Source of the DNA: Hyphomicrobiales bacterium
Lineage (GTDB): Bacteria; Pseudomonadota; Alphaproteobacteria; Rhizobiales; Rhizobiaceae
Assembly: GCA_900472395.1 (NCBI GenBank)
Contig: UCHV01000024.1
Location: 156,708-220,707 of the forward strand
Reading direction: 5' to 3'
Length of the DNA: 64,000 bases
In this document: positions 44,211 to 53,348 of the stretch, piece after piece
Layout of the letters: the number at the start of each line of letters is the position of its first letter
How positions within the stretch are numbered: position 1 is the first letter of the stretch
Position numbers and translations under genes: made by a program
The notes under the pieces: model-generated
Database searches by the model: none
What the model saw: the letters and a program-made list of their open reading frames with translations, nothing else
Told to the model about the DNA's origin: nothing

Positions 44211-46325
44211 ATGTTGCATCGACCAAGCGAAGCCCTTGTTTCCACCGATCGCTCTCCTCAATGGTACAAGTCCGCCACCCGCTGGACACAGCTGACATTC
44301 GCGGAAGATGATCCCGACAAATACGATCCGGAATTCTGGATCGACGTGTTTCGGCGCACCAAGTCGAACGCAGTGTGCCTCTCGGCCGGCGGCTACATTG
44401 CCTACTATCCCAGCGAAATCCCGCTGCATTACGTGTCGAAATTCATCGGCGGCACAGATCCATTCGGCACCATCGTCGAGGGAGCTCGCAAACTGGGCAT
44501 GCACGTCATGGCGCGTGTCGACCCGCATGCCATCCACGCGGACGCGGCGGCGGCCCATCCGGAGTGGGTAGCGATCAACCGGGACGGGACGCCACGCGAA
44601 CATTGGGCCTTCCCCGGCATTTACGTGACCGACGCGCTGGGAAGCTACAACCGCGACTTTACCACCGAGGTCATTCGGGAGATCGTCACCAAATACGATA
44701 TCGATGCGGTGTTCGCCAACCGCTGGCAGGGGCACGGCGTTTCCTACAGCGAAGATAATCAAAGACGGTTCAAAAGCGAAACCGGCTTTGACCTTCCCGC
44801 GAAAGCGGACGCCAGCGATCCCGCATGGCAGGCATGGGCCGCATGGCGCCGGCGAATACTCACGGACCTCGTGGTCTACTGGGACGAGACGGTGAAGGCC
44901 ATTCGACCACACGCGAGCTTCATCCCCAACATGAGCGGTTCATCGCTCATGGAGTTCGACCTGTCACTCATTCAGAAGCATTGCCCGATCCTGTTCGTCG
45001 ACCACCAGGCGCGCCAAGGCGTCGAGGTCGGCTGGTCTGCCGGCCGCAACGGCAAGCGCATCCGCGGGACGTTCCGCGACCGTCCGGTCGGGCTGATTAC
45101 CTCCATCGGGCCGGAGGAAGAATATCGCTGGAAGGACAGCGTCCAGAGCGGCGAAGAAATCAAGCTGTGGATTCATGACGGCATGGCGCAGGGACTGTTT
45201 CCCTGGTTCACAAAATTCAACGCTTGCGTTCCGGATGATCGCTGGGTGCAGCCGGTCGTCGAGGCATTTAACCTGCATGCTGACATCGAGCCGCAAATCG
45301 AGGGAATGCAGCCGACAGCCGAGATCGCCATCATCGATCCGTCGACGACGCTCAGGCACTGGGCACCAGAAGAGCGGCACATCGCCGAACACAACGATCT
45401 CGGTTTTTATCACGCCCTGGTCGAAGCGCGCATTCCGTTCGAGTTCCTCTCCGACCAAGTGATGACCCCGGAAGCACTCGACCGCTTCAAGCTGATCGTA
45501 CTTGCTAACGCTACCTATCTGTCCGACGAACAGTGCTTGGCGATTGAGCGATATGTCCAGCGCGGCGGTTCAGTCGTCGCGGCAAGCGAGACCTCGCTCT
45601 ACGACGAAGTTGGCACTCGACGGGAAAATTTCGGTCTGTCGCGGGTATTCGGCGCATCTCTGACATCGGCTCCACGCGGTCCTGTGAAAAACACCTATGT
45701 AGCGCTGTCCTGCTCGCACCCCTTGAACGAGGGCTACGGAGGCGCTTCCCGTATCATCGGCGGTACACGTCTGATCGCTGTCGATGCAGATGCGACGGCA
45801 GACACCCCGTTCCTATACGTGCCTGACTTTCCAGATCTGCCGATGGAGGAGGTCTACCCCCGGGAGGCGCCGACTGGAGCCGCTGTCATTGCACGCGATA
45901 CAGGGTACGGAGGACGCGTCGTCTACATCCCGTGGAATATCGGCGAGGTCTTCTGGAAGGTGCTTGCTCCCGATCACGGCCGATTGATCGCCAATTCGGT
46001 AAACTGGGCGATCGGCAAGGATCATCGCGTCCGGGTCGAGGGCAAAGGGATTATCGATATCGCCGTCTACGAGAGTGCGGACGCCATGGCGATCTTCCTG
46101 GTCAACCTGACCAACCCGATGATGATGAAGGGTCCCTTGCGGGAGGTCTATCCGACCGGTCAGCAAAGCCTGTCGATCGCACTGCCGAAGGGACGCAAGC
46201 TGGGGGCAATAAAGCTGCTCGTTGGCAAAGAAGCGGCTTCAAGCCGTGTCGTAGGAGACCGTGTCGAAATCCTGGTGCCTTCCATTGAGGCTCTGGAGAC
46301 GGTTCATCTCACCTGGCAGTCGTGA
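44211..46325 (+). CDS. Putative glycoside hydrolase (GHL6 plus beta-galactosidase trimerisation domain)
   Basis: Large soluble protein of ~704 residues without a signal peptide. The N-terminal ~330 residues look like a TIM barrel of the hypothetical glycosyl hydrolase 6 group: FWIDVFRRTKSNAVCLSAGGYIAYYPSEIP, then MARVDPHA, GIDAVFANRWQ-like and NMSG segments. Residues ~370-560 resemble the GH42 beta-galactosidase trimerisation (GATase1-like) domain. The last ~100 residues form a small beta domain. The ATG 44211 follows GGAAAG; a TTG at 44193 is possible. It is embedded between a binding protein and permease genes, so it probably cleaves the imported oligosaccharide or glycoside in the cytoplasm. 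The activity is not established. Confidence 0.75.
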   Translation: MLHRPSEALVSTDRSPQWYKSATRWTQLTFAEDDPDKYDPEFWIDVFRRTKSNAVCLSAGGYIAYYPSEIPLHYVSKFIGGTDPFGTIVEGARKLGMHVMARVDPHAIHADAAAAHPEWVAINRDGTPREHWAFPGIYVTDALGSYNRDFTTEVIREIVTKYDIDAVFANRWQGHGVSYSEDNQRRFKSETGFDLPAKADASDPAWQAWAAWRRRILTDLVVYWDETVKAIRPHASFIPNMSGSSLMEFDLSLIQKHCPILFVDHQARQGVEVGWSAGRNGKRIRGTFRDRPVGLITSIGPEEEYRWKDSVQSGEEIKLWIHDGMAQGLFPWFTKFNACVPDDRWVQPVVEAFNLHADIEPQIEGMQPTAEIAIIDPSTTLRHWAPEERHIAEHNDLGFYHALVEARIPFEFLSDQVMTPEALDRFKLIVLANATYLSDEQCLAIERYVQRGGSVVAASETSLYDEVGTRRENFGLSRVFGASLTSAPRGPVKNTYVALSCSHPLNEGYGGASRIIGGTRLIAVDADATADTPFLYVPDFPDLPMEEVYPREAPTGAAVIARDTGYGGRVVYIPWNIGEVFWKVLAPDHGRLIANSVNWAIGKDHRVRVEGKGIIDIAVYESADAMAIFLVNLTNPMMMKGPLREVYPTGQQSLSIALPKGRKLGAIKLLVGKEAASSRVVGDRVEILVPSIEALETVHLTWQS

Positions 46326-46352
46326 GCCAAGCAATAGCAGCGGGAGGAGACC

Positions 46353-47339
46353 ATGCTTGCTTATGTGGCGAAGCGCGTTCTGTACATGATACCGACATTG
46401 TTCGGCATGTCGCTGATCGCCTTCATGATCATTCAGTTGCCGCCCGGCGACTATCTGACGTCGCTTCTGTCCACCATGGCTGATGGGGGACAGAACCTGG
46501 ACGAGGCCACGATCGCGCGGTTGCGCGCCCAGTACGGCCTCGACCAGCCGGTCTACGTTCAGTACTTCGTCTGGATCAGCGGAATACTGACCCGTGGCGA
46601 TTTCGGCTACTCGTTCGAATGGAACCAGCCGGTCTCCACGCTGATCTGGGACCGGATGGGATCAACTTTGCTGATCTCGCTGGCAAGCCTTCTGCTGGTA
46701 TGGGCGATCTCGCTCCCAATCGGCATTTATTCGGCGGTGAGGCGGCATTCGTTCGGCGACCACGCCTTCACGTTGCTGGGATTCATCGGGCTTGCCGTCC
46801 CGAACTTCATCATGGCGCTTACCCTGATGTATGCCAGCTATCGGTTCTTAGGGCAAAGCGTGGGCGGCATCTTCTCTCCCGCCTTCGTCGATGCTCCCTG
46901 GAGCCTTGCCAAGCTCACGGATATGCTGAGCCACATGTGGATCCCGGTGATCGTCATCGCGATGTCGGGCACCGCCGCCATGATCCGGATTCTAAGGGCA
47001 AACCTCTCCGATGAACTGAGCAAGCCCTATGTGATCACGGCTCGCGCCAAGGGACTGCCCGAGCACAAGGTTATCCTGAAATATCCCGTGCGCATCGCGC
47101 TCAACCCGTTTGTCAGCTCTATTGGCTGGGTGCTGCCGGACCTCGTCTCCGGTGTCACCATCACAGCGATCGTTCTGAACTTGCCGACCGCCGGTCCTTT
47201 GCTCCTGCGCGCGCTGGTTGGCCAGGACATGTATCTGGCGGGCAGCTTCATTCTCCTGATGGGTGTGCTGACGTTGGTCGGGATGCTGATCTCCGACATT
47301 CTTCTGGCGGTGCTTGATCCGCGTATTCGGTTCAACTGA
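46353..47339 (+). CDS. Dipeptide/oligosaccharide ABC transporter permease (DppB type)
   Basis: Inner-membrane permease of 328 residues. The first segment (YVAKRVLYMIPTLFGMSLIAF), the long periplasmic loop and the ARAKGLPEHKV cytoplasmic coupling region are typical of DppB. GGGAGGAGACC precedes the ATG. It follows the glycosidase-like gene by 27 bases and lies 10 bases before the DppC-type permease. Confidence 0.93.
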   Translation: MLAYVAKRVLYMIPTLFGMSLIAFMIIQLPPGDYLTSLLSTMADGGQNLDEATIARLRAQYGLDQPVYVQYFVWISGILTRGDFGYSFEWNQPVSTLIWDRMGSTLLISLASLLLVWAISLPIGIYSAVRRHSFGDHAFTLLGFIGLAVPNFIMALTLMYASYRFLGQSVGGIFSPAFVDAPWSLAKLTDMLSHMWIPVIVIAMSGTAAMIRILRANLSDELSKPYVITARAKGLPEHKVILKYPVRIALNPFVSSIGWVLPDLVSGVTITAIVLNLPTAGPLLLRALVGQDMYLAGSFILLMGVLTLVGMLISDILLAVLDPRIRFN

Positions 47340-47349
47340 GGGGGGCGCC

Positions 47350-48525
47350 ATGTTGATCGACAGAAATTCTACCGCCGTACTCGAGACTGGTCCCGCCGTC
47401 AGCCCGCTGAAGTCGGGAGCGAAGGTCAAAACTCTGGAAGCTGCCGGACAGTGGACCCTCATCCGCCAGCGCTTCTTCCGCCACAAGGTCGCGGCCGTCG
47501 CCGGCGGCATCATTGTCATGCTCTACCTGATCGGCGCCTTCGCGGAATTCCTGGCGCCCGGCCTGCCCAACACGTCCCGGCCCCAATACACCTTTGCACC
47601 ACCCCAGAGGATCGCACTGTTTGCGCCAAATGCCGATGGCGGGACCGTGTTCCTGCCGCATGTCAAGGGTTACAAGATCGAGATCGAGCCCAAGGCGCTA
47701 CGTCGCAGCTTCGTGGTCGACGAGACGAAGGTCATACCGATCGGCTTCTTCGTCAAAGGAGCTCCGTACAAGCTCTGGGGCGTCATCCCGATGGAGACCC
47801 ATCTGGTCGGTCCATTGGATGCGCGCGAACCGATGTATCTGCTTGGTTCCGACCGTCTTGGTCGAGATCTGATGAGCCGCCTGATCTACGGAACGCGGGT
47901 CTCTATGTCGATCGGGCTCGTGGGCGTGGCGATTTCGCTGTCGCTCGGCGTGATCATGGGAGCTGTTTCCGGTTACTATGGCGGCTGGGTGGATACCCTC
48001 ATTCAACGGATCATCGAGATCGTCAGCGCTATGCCGACCATTCCACTCTGGCTCGGGCTAGCGGCTGCAATCCCGCTCAGCTGGTCGCCGCTTTCTGTCT
48101 ACTTCATGGTAACGCTGATCGTATCGCTTCTGAGTTGGACAGGGCTGGCGCGAGAGGTCCGGGGGCGGTTTTTCTCGCTGCGCGGCGACGACTTCGTCAC
48201 TGCTGCGAGGCTGGATGGGGCCGGCGAGCGCAGGATCATCTTTCGCCACATCCTGCCGTCGCTCACCAGCCATATTCTCGCAGTCGTGACGCTCGCCATC
48301 CCGACGATGATCGTAGCGGAAACCTCCTTGTCATTCCTCGGCGTCGGCCTGAAGCCGCCGGTCGTCAGCTGGGGTGTGTTGCTTCAGGATGCCCAGAACG
48401 TCCGCACGGTCGCAACCGCGCCGTGGTTGCTGATCTGGCCAAGCCTCGCGGTGGTCCTTGCCGTGCTGTCGTTCAATTTCTTTGGCGATGGATTGCGTGA
48501 TGCGGCCGATCCCTACGATAGTTGA
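47350..48525 (+). CDS. Dipeptide/oligosaccharide ABC transporter permease (DppC type)
   Basis: Inner-membrane permease of 391 residues, longer than ordinary DppC (~300). An N-terminal cytoplasmic tail and a ~90-residue insertion after the first membrane segment (residues ~70-160) account for the extra length. The OppC N-terminal segment and the AARLDGAGERR coupling loop are present. GAGGGGGGCGCC precedes the ATG at 47350. It is followed 11 bases later by the ATPase gene. Confidence 0.92.
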   Translation: MLIDRNSTAVLETGPAVSPLKSGAKVKTLEAAGQWTLIRQRFFRHKVAAVAGGIIVMLYLIGAFAEFLAPGLPNTSRPQYTFAPPQRIALFAPNADGGTVFLPHVKGYKIEIEPKALRRSFVVDETKVIPIGFFVKGAPYKLWGVIPMETHLVGPLDAREPMYLLGSDRLGRDLMSRLIYGTRVSMSIGLVGVAISLSLGVIMGAVSGYYGGWVDTLIQRIIEIVSAMPTIPLWLGLAAAIPLSWSPLSVYFMVTLIVSLLSWTGLAREVRGRFFSLRGDDFVTAARLDGAGERRIIFRHILPSLTSHILAVVTLAIPTMIVAETSLSFLGVGLKPPVVSWGVLLQDAQNVRTVATAPWLLIWPSLAVVLAVLSFNFFGDGLRDAADPYDS

Positions 48526-48536
48526 GGAGGACGAAG

Positions 48537-50249
48537 ATGATGAAGCCCGAAACACTGCTCTCGGTCCGCAATTTGTCGATCGATTTCCACCTCCGGACAC
48601 ATGTGCTCCACGCTGTGCGCGACGTTACCTTCGACCTGAAGCACGGAAAGACGATGGCGCTTGTCGGCGAAAGCGGTTCGGGAAAATCTGTCACGGCCCG
48701 CGCCCTGATGCGGATCATCGACAAGCCCGGCCGTATGACCGGCGGCCAGATCCTGCTCGACGGCCCGGACGGGCCTGTGGATGTCGCCCAGTTCAAGGAG
48801 GGGAGCCGCGAGGTGCTGGGCATCCGCGGCGGTCGGATCGGACTGATCTTTCAGGAGCCGATGAGCTCGTTGTCACCGGTTCATACGATCGGCTCGCAGA
48901 TCGTCGAGGCGGTTCGCCTGCACAAGCGGGTCTCGAAGAAAGAGGCGCGCGTTCGTTGCATTGAGCTGCTGCGCCAGGTCGAAATCCCGCAGCCAGAACT
49001 GATGGCCGATCGCTACACGTTCGAGTTTTCCGGAGGCATGCGGCAGAGGGCCATGATCGCCATGGCGCTCGCCTGTGATCCGGAAGTTCTAATCGCCGAC
49101 GAGCCGACGACGGCGCTCGACGTCACGACGCAGGCGGAGATCCTCGACCTCATCAAGCGGCTGCAGGACGAGCGCGGCATGGCAATGCTGCTCATTACCC
49201 ACGACATGGGGATCGTCGCCGAAGTTGCTGACGAGGTTGCCGTCATGCGCTTCGGCAAGATCGTCGAGCAGGGGCCGGTCGACGACATCTTCCACGCAAG
49301 CCGGCATCCGTATACGCGACAGCTTCTCGATGCGACGGTCAAGCTGGAAAGTGGCGCGGCAGGGCGCGCGTTGCCGGCATCGCTCGCTCCGACCGTCGCG
49401 CCGGTTCTCTCCATCAGAAACCTCACCAAGATCTACGGCGCGCCGTCACGCGTGTTTTCGCGCGGCAGCGGTCGCGGCCTGGTCGCCGTCGATGACGCTA
49501 ATCTTGATCTCTTTCCCGGCGAAAACCTTGGCATCGTGGGGGAGAGTGGCTCGGGCAAGACGACGCTCGGCCGTATGATCCTACGCATCGTCGAGCCGAC
49601 GTCGGGTACCGTCACCTACCGTGCCGACGAGGCGGCCCCACCGGTCGATGTAACGGCGCTCGGAAAGGCCGATCTCCGGCGCTATCATCAGGATGTGCGG
49701 CTGATCTTCCAGGATCCGTTTGCTTCGCTTAACCCGCGCATGACGGTCAAGCAGATCATTGGCGAACCGCTCGTCATCTCCAAAGGCATGTCGGGCAAGG
49801 CTGTGGAGGAGCGCGTTGCTGAGTTGCTGGGCAAGGTGGGCCTTGATCCGCTTGCCATGGAGCGTTACCCGCACGCGTTTTCAGGCGGTCAGCGCCAGCG
49901 CATTGGTATCGCCCGGGCGCTCGCGCTCAACCCTAAGGTAATCGTCGCGGACGAGGCGACGTCTGCCCTTGACGTCTCGATCCGCAGCCAGATTCTTGAT
50001 CTGTTGCTCGACGTCCAGAAGCAGCTGCACCTAAGCTTTGTTTTCATCTCTCACGACATTTCCGTCGTCCGCTACTTCTGCGACCGCGTGGCGGTGATGC
50101 ACAAGGGCAAGATCGTTGAAGTCGGCGATGCGGAGACGATTTGCACCAACCCGTCGCAGCCTTACACCAAACGGCTGATTTCCTCCGTCCCCAATCCGGA
50201 TCCCCGCAACAAGCGCATGCTTCACCGCCTGCGCGCAGATCAAGTCTGA
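48537..50249 (+). CDS. Fused two-domain ATPase of dipeptide-type ABC transporter (DppD-DppF)
   Basis: Both ATPase halves are in one 570-residue chain. The first has Walker A GESGSGKS (~44-51) and signature FSGGMRQRAMIA. The second has Walker A GESGSGKT (~335-342) and signature FSGGQRQRIGIA. Each half ends with the oligopeptide-transporter C-terminal motif. GAGGAGGACGAAG precedes two ATGs; 48537 is taken. The fusion fixes a 1:1 ratio of the two domains. The gene is coupled to the permeases and precedes hyi by 10 bases. Confidence 0.94.
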   Translation: MMKPETLLSVRNLSIDFHLRTHVLHAVRDVTFDLKHGKTMALVGESGSGKSVTARALMRIIDKPGRMTGGQILLDGPDGPVDVAQFKEGSREVLGIRGGRIGLIFQEPMSSLSPVHTIGSQIVEAVRLHKRVSKKEARVRCIELLRQVEIPQPELMADRYTFEFSGGMRQRAMIAMALACDPEVLIADEPTTALDVTTQAEILDLIKRLQDERGMAMLLITHDMGIVAEVADEVAVMRFGKIVEQGPVDDIFHASRHPYTRQLLDATVKLESGAAGRALPASLAPTVAPVLSIRNLTKIYGAPSRVFSRGSGRGLVAVDDANLDLFPGENLGIVGESGSGKTTLGRMILRIVEPTSGTVTYRADEAAPPVDVTALGKADLRRYHQDVRLIFQDPFASLNPRMTVKQIIGEPLVISKGMSGKAVEERVAELLGKVGLDPLAMERYPHAFSGGQRQRIGIARALALNPKVIVADEATSALDVSIRSQILDLLLDVQKQLHLSFVFISHDISVVRYFCDRVAVMHKGKIVEVGDAETICTNPSQPYTKRLISSVPNPDPRNKRMLHRLRADQV

Positions 50250-50259
50250 GCCGCCCAGT

Positions 50260-51036
50260 ATGCCTAAGTTCGCAGCCAATCTCTCCATGCTATACACCGA
50301 GCATTCCTTCATCGACCGCTTTGCCGCCGCCGCTGCGGATGGCTTTAGGGCGGTAGAATATGTCAGCCCCTATGAAGAAGCCTCTGAGGCGATCGCCGCT
50401 CAGCTGGCACGTCATGATCTGCAGCAAGCCCTGTTCAATCTGCCGGCCGGCAACTGGGCAGCCGGCGAACGCGGCATAGCCTGCCTACCGGACAGGGTCG
50501 CGGAATTCCAGACATCCGTGACCAGAGCGATCGAGTACGCAAACGCGCTCGACTGCCGCAAGCTCAACTGCCTTGCAGGCATCGTGCCCGGCGGCATTGA
50601 GCCGGACGTGGCCGAGGCGACGCTCGTTGACAATCTGCGCTATGCCGCTGAGCGGCTGGCCGATGCCGGAATCTCCCTAGTCTTTGAGCCGATCAACACC
50701 CGCGACATCCCCGGCTACTTTTTGACGACGACGGATCAGGCAGAGCGTATCATGGATCGGGTTGGCCATTCCAACCTGCTGATCCAGTACGATTTCTATC
50801 ACATGCAGATCATGCAGGGCGATCTTCTCACGACTTTCGAAAGGCTGCAGAGCAAGATCGGTCATGTCCAGATCGCCGACAATCCCGGACGCCACGAGCC
50901 GGGGACCGGTGAGATCAATCACGACTTCATCTTCAGGCGGCTGGATGAACTCGGCTACGACGGCTGGGTCGGGTGCGAATATCGACCGGCCGCCGGCACC
51001 AGCGAAGGACTGGGCTGGATGAAGGCATATCAGTAA
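50260..51036 (+). CDS. hyi: Hydroxypyruvate isomerase (Hyi/OtnI family)
   Basis: TIM-barrel isomerase of 258 residues. The metal site is complete in the expected order: Glu143 (FEPINT), Asp178 (YDFYHMQ), Gln204 (HVQIAD) and Glu240 (GCEYRP). It interconverts hydroxypyruvate and tartronate semialdehyde, or a 2-oxotetronate in OtnI-type members. No separate promoter is seen; it follows the ATPase closely. Together with the next two genes it would send the carbon to 2-phosphoglycerate. Confidence 0.9.
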   Translation: MPKFAANLSMLYTEHSFIDRFAAAAADGFRAVEYVSPYEEASEAIAAQLARHDLQQALFNLPAGNWAAGERGIACLPDRVAEFQTSVTRAIEYANALDCRKLNCLAGIVPGGIEPDVAEATLVDNLRYAAERLADAGISLVFEPINTRDIPGYFLTTTDQAERIMDRVGHSNLLIQYDFYHMQIMQGDLLTTFERLQSKIGHVQIADNPGRHEPGTGEINHDFIFRRLDELGYDGWVGCEYRPAAGTSEGLGWMKAYQ

Positions 51037-51048
51037 GGAGATTGAGCT

Positions 51049-51900
51049 TTGAAGATCGGATTTATCGGACTGGGCGTCATGGGCCGCCCGATGGCGCAGC
51101 ACTTGATCGAAGCGGGCCACGAGCTTTACCTGCATCGGGTGAAGCCTGTTTCGACGCATCTAGTCGAGCATGGCGCGACGGCCTGCGCTTCCGCCATGGA
51201 GGTGGCGCAGGCTGCCGAAGTCATCATTCTCATGCTGCCCGACACGCCTGATGTCGAAACCGTGCTGTTTGGAGAAGAGGGGGTTGCGCATGGTCTTCGC
51301 AGCGGCAAGCTGGTAATCGACATGAGCTCGATTTCGCCGCTGGCGACCAAGGATTTCGCCGAACGGATAGAGGCTCTCGGCTGCGACTATCTCGATGCGC
51401 CCGTCTCCGGTGGTGAAGTTGGCGCAAAATCTGCATCGCTGACGATCATGGTGGGCGGCAAGCCCGACACGTTCGAGCGGGCCAAGCCACTGTTCGAAAA
51501 GATGGGCAGGAATATCACGCTGATTGGCGGTGTCGGCGATGGTCAGATCGCCAAGGTCGCCAACCAAATCGTCGTCGCCCTCAACATTCAGGCCGTATCG
51601 GAAGCCCTCAGGTTTTCCAGAAAGGCGGGCGCAGATCCGACCGTCGTTCGCAAAGCCCTATTGGGCGGTTTTGCAGCGTCGCGGGTGCTCGAAGTTCACG
51701 GAGAGCGGATGATCAACCAAGCCTTCGAGCCCGGCTTCCGCATGCGCTTACATCATAAGGACCTGTCGCTGGCGCTTGAATCAGCACGTCTGCTGGAGCT
51801 TATGCTGCCCAACACCGCTATGGTTCACCAATTGATGAACGGTGCCTTGGAAAAAGGTCTGGGTGACAAGGACCACTCGGCACTCATTAATGCATTATGA
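51049..51900 (+). CDS. Tartronate semialdehyde reductase (GarR/GlxR family)
   Basis: Beta-hydroxyacid dehydrogenase of 283 residues. The NAD-binding motif GFIGLGVMGRPMA is at residues 4-16, substrate motif DAPVSGGEVGA at 117-127 and the catalytic Lys169 lies in IAKVANQ. The start is TTG at 51049 with AAGGAG eight bases upstream. It would reduce the product of Hyi to D-glycerate. 3-Hydroxyisobutyrate dehydrogenase is an alternative in this family, but the neighbours favour tartronate semialdehyde. Confidence 0.88.
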   Translation: MKIGFIGLGVMGRPMAQHLIEAGHELYLHRVKPVSTHLVEHGATACASAMEVAQAAEVIILMLPDTPDVETVLFGEEGVAHGLRSGKLVIDMSSISPLATKDFAERIEALGCDYLDAPVSGGEVGAKSASLTIMVGGKPDTFERAKPLFEKMGRNITLIGGVGDGQIAKVANQIVVALNIQAVSEALRFSRKAGADPTVVRKALLGGFAASRVLEVHGERMINQAFEPGFRMRLHHKDLSLALESARLLELMLPNTAMVHQLMNGALEKGLGDKDHSALINAL

Positions 51901-51940
51901 CGCTGCCACCGCGAAGTCCGACCTACAGGAGTGATGCACG

Positions 51941-53201
51941 ATGATTGCAGACCCCCGACTCTTTTTGACATCGCTGTATGAAGTGGCGGTAGAAGCCGCC
52001 AATCCGTTGAATAGGATCAGGGACCTTCTGCCGCCCTCGCCTATCGGCGGGCGTGTGGTCGTTGTCGGCGCCGGGAAGGGCGCAGCTCAGATGGCGCGCT
52101 CTTTGGAGAGCCTCTGGGACGGCCCCCTCACAGGTGTGGTGGTTACACCTTATGGCTACGAATGCGAAACGCAGCGGGTCAAGGTCATCGGTGCAGCGCA
52201 TCCGGTCCCGGATCGTGCAGGTCTCGGCGCTGCCGAGCGCTTAAAGGCAGCAATATTCAACCTTTCGAGCCAGGATCTCGTGATTGCACTGATCTGCGGC
52301 GGAGGCTCGGCACTCCTGCCCGCGCCGCCAGACGGTTGCTCTTGCCGACGAGATTGCCCTGAACGAGGAACTGCTGGCGTCAGGTGCTCCGATCTCGGCG
52401 ATGAACGTCGTTCGTAAACATTTCTCGACGATCAAGGGAGGAAGGCTGGCAGCGCTAACAAAGGCGCGGGTGGTGAGCTTCGTGGTTTCGGACATTCCTG
52501 GAGACGACCCGGCACTGGTGTCGTCTGGCCCGACAATCCCAAATCTAGGCAGTTTTCATGATGCCGCAGAGATTATTGCACGGTATCGGCTGAAGCTCCC
52601 GCAACGAATGCTCGATTTTATTGGATCGAACGCCGCTCTCGCACCCAACCCGGCGGATGCACACTTTGCCAGGCACAGCCACCACCTCGTATCCTCCGCC
52701 CGCATTTCGCTCGAAGCGGCAGCAGCATCTGCCCGCGCCTCAGGCGTAATGCCCGTAGTGCTGTCGGATTGCATGGAGGGTGAAGCGAAGGACGTCGGCC
52801 GTGTGCACGCGGCCATCGCACGCGAGATCGCAATGCAAAATAGCCCGTTTATCCGGCCCTGCGTGCTGTTGTCGGGTGGCGAGACGACGGTTACACTTCT
52901 GTCAAAGGGTGGGACCGGCGGGCGAAACGGCGAGTTCGTACTGTCTCTCGCGCTCGCGATCAATGGTCTCGACGTGTTTGCACTAGCTGCCGATACCGAT
53001 GGTATAGATGGCTCGGGGGACAACGCCGGGGCATATGCTGATGGCACCAGCGTCGAACGCTTCCTTGCGCATTATGTAAACGGCCATGCCAAGCTGTCGG
53101 CAAACGACAGCTACACCGCTTTTTCGGCCGTCGGCGATCTTTTTGTCTGCGGACCGACCGGCGTCAACGTCAATGATTTCAGGGCTATACTGGTTCAATA
53201 A
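51941..53201 (+). pseudogene. Glycerate 2-kinase (TtuD/GckA) with a frameshift
   Basis: Two frames together encode a full ~420-residue glycerate 2-kinase. The first (from ATG 51941, AGGAG nine bases upstream) carries VVVGAGKGAAQMA and CGGGSALLPAP. The second resumes at about 52335 with VALADEIALNEELL and continues through NVVRKHFSTIKGG, LSGGETTVTL and DTDGIDGSGDNAGAY to the stop at 53201. The shift falls within 52331-52340 (GACGGTTGCT) and equals one extra base or two missing bases. Without correction the product stops at 52417, with no catalytic C-terminal domain. The rest of the frame is undamaged, so the lesion is recent or a sequence error. A paralogue enters the window at 1-323. Confidence 0.88.
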
Positions 53202-53348
53202 AGATCAGAGTATATGTGGGTCGCTGGTTCGAATCCGATCAAGACCTTTGAATAGCGCTTCTGCCCGAGCGAAAAAAGTCAAGCGCTGGCACGACCAAGC
53301 GTCGCCGATTTCATCGACTTACAAACTCGCCCCGAACTCTCACCCAAC

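Noticed and set aside
53221..53245. A complete tRNA gene
   Set aside because: Only the T-loop core is present; anticodon and D arms would have to lie inside the upstream gene, and the T stem is mismatched.
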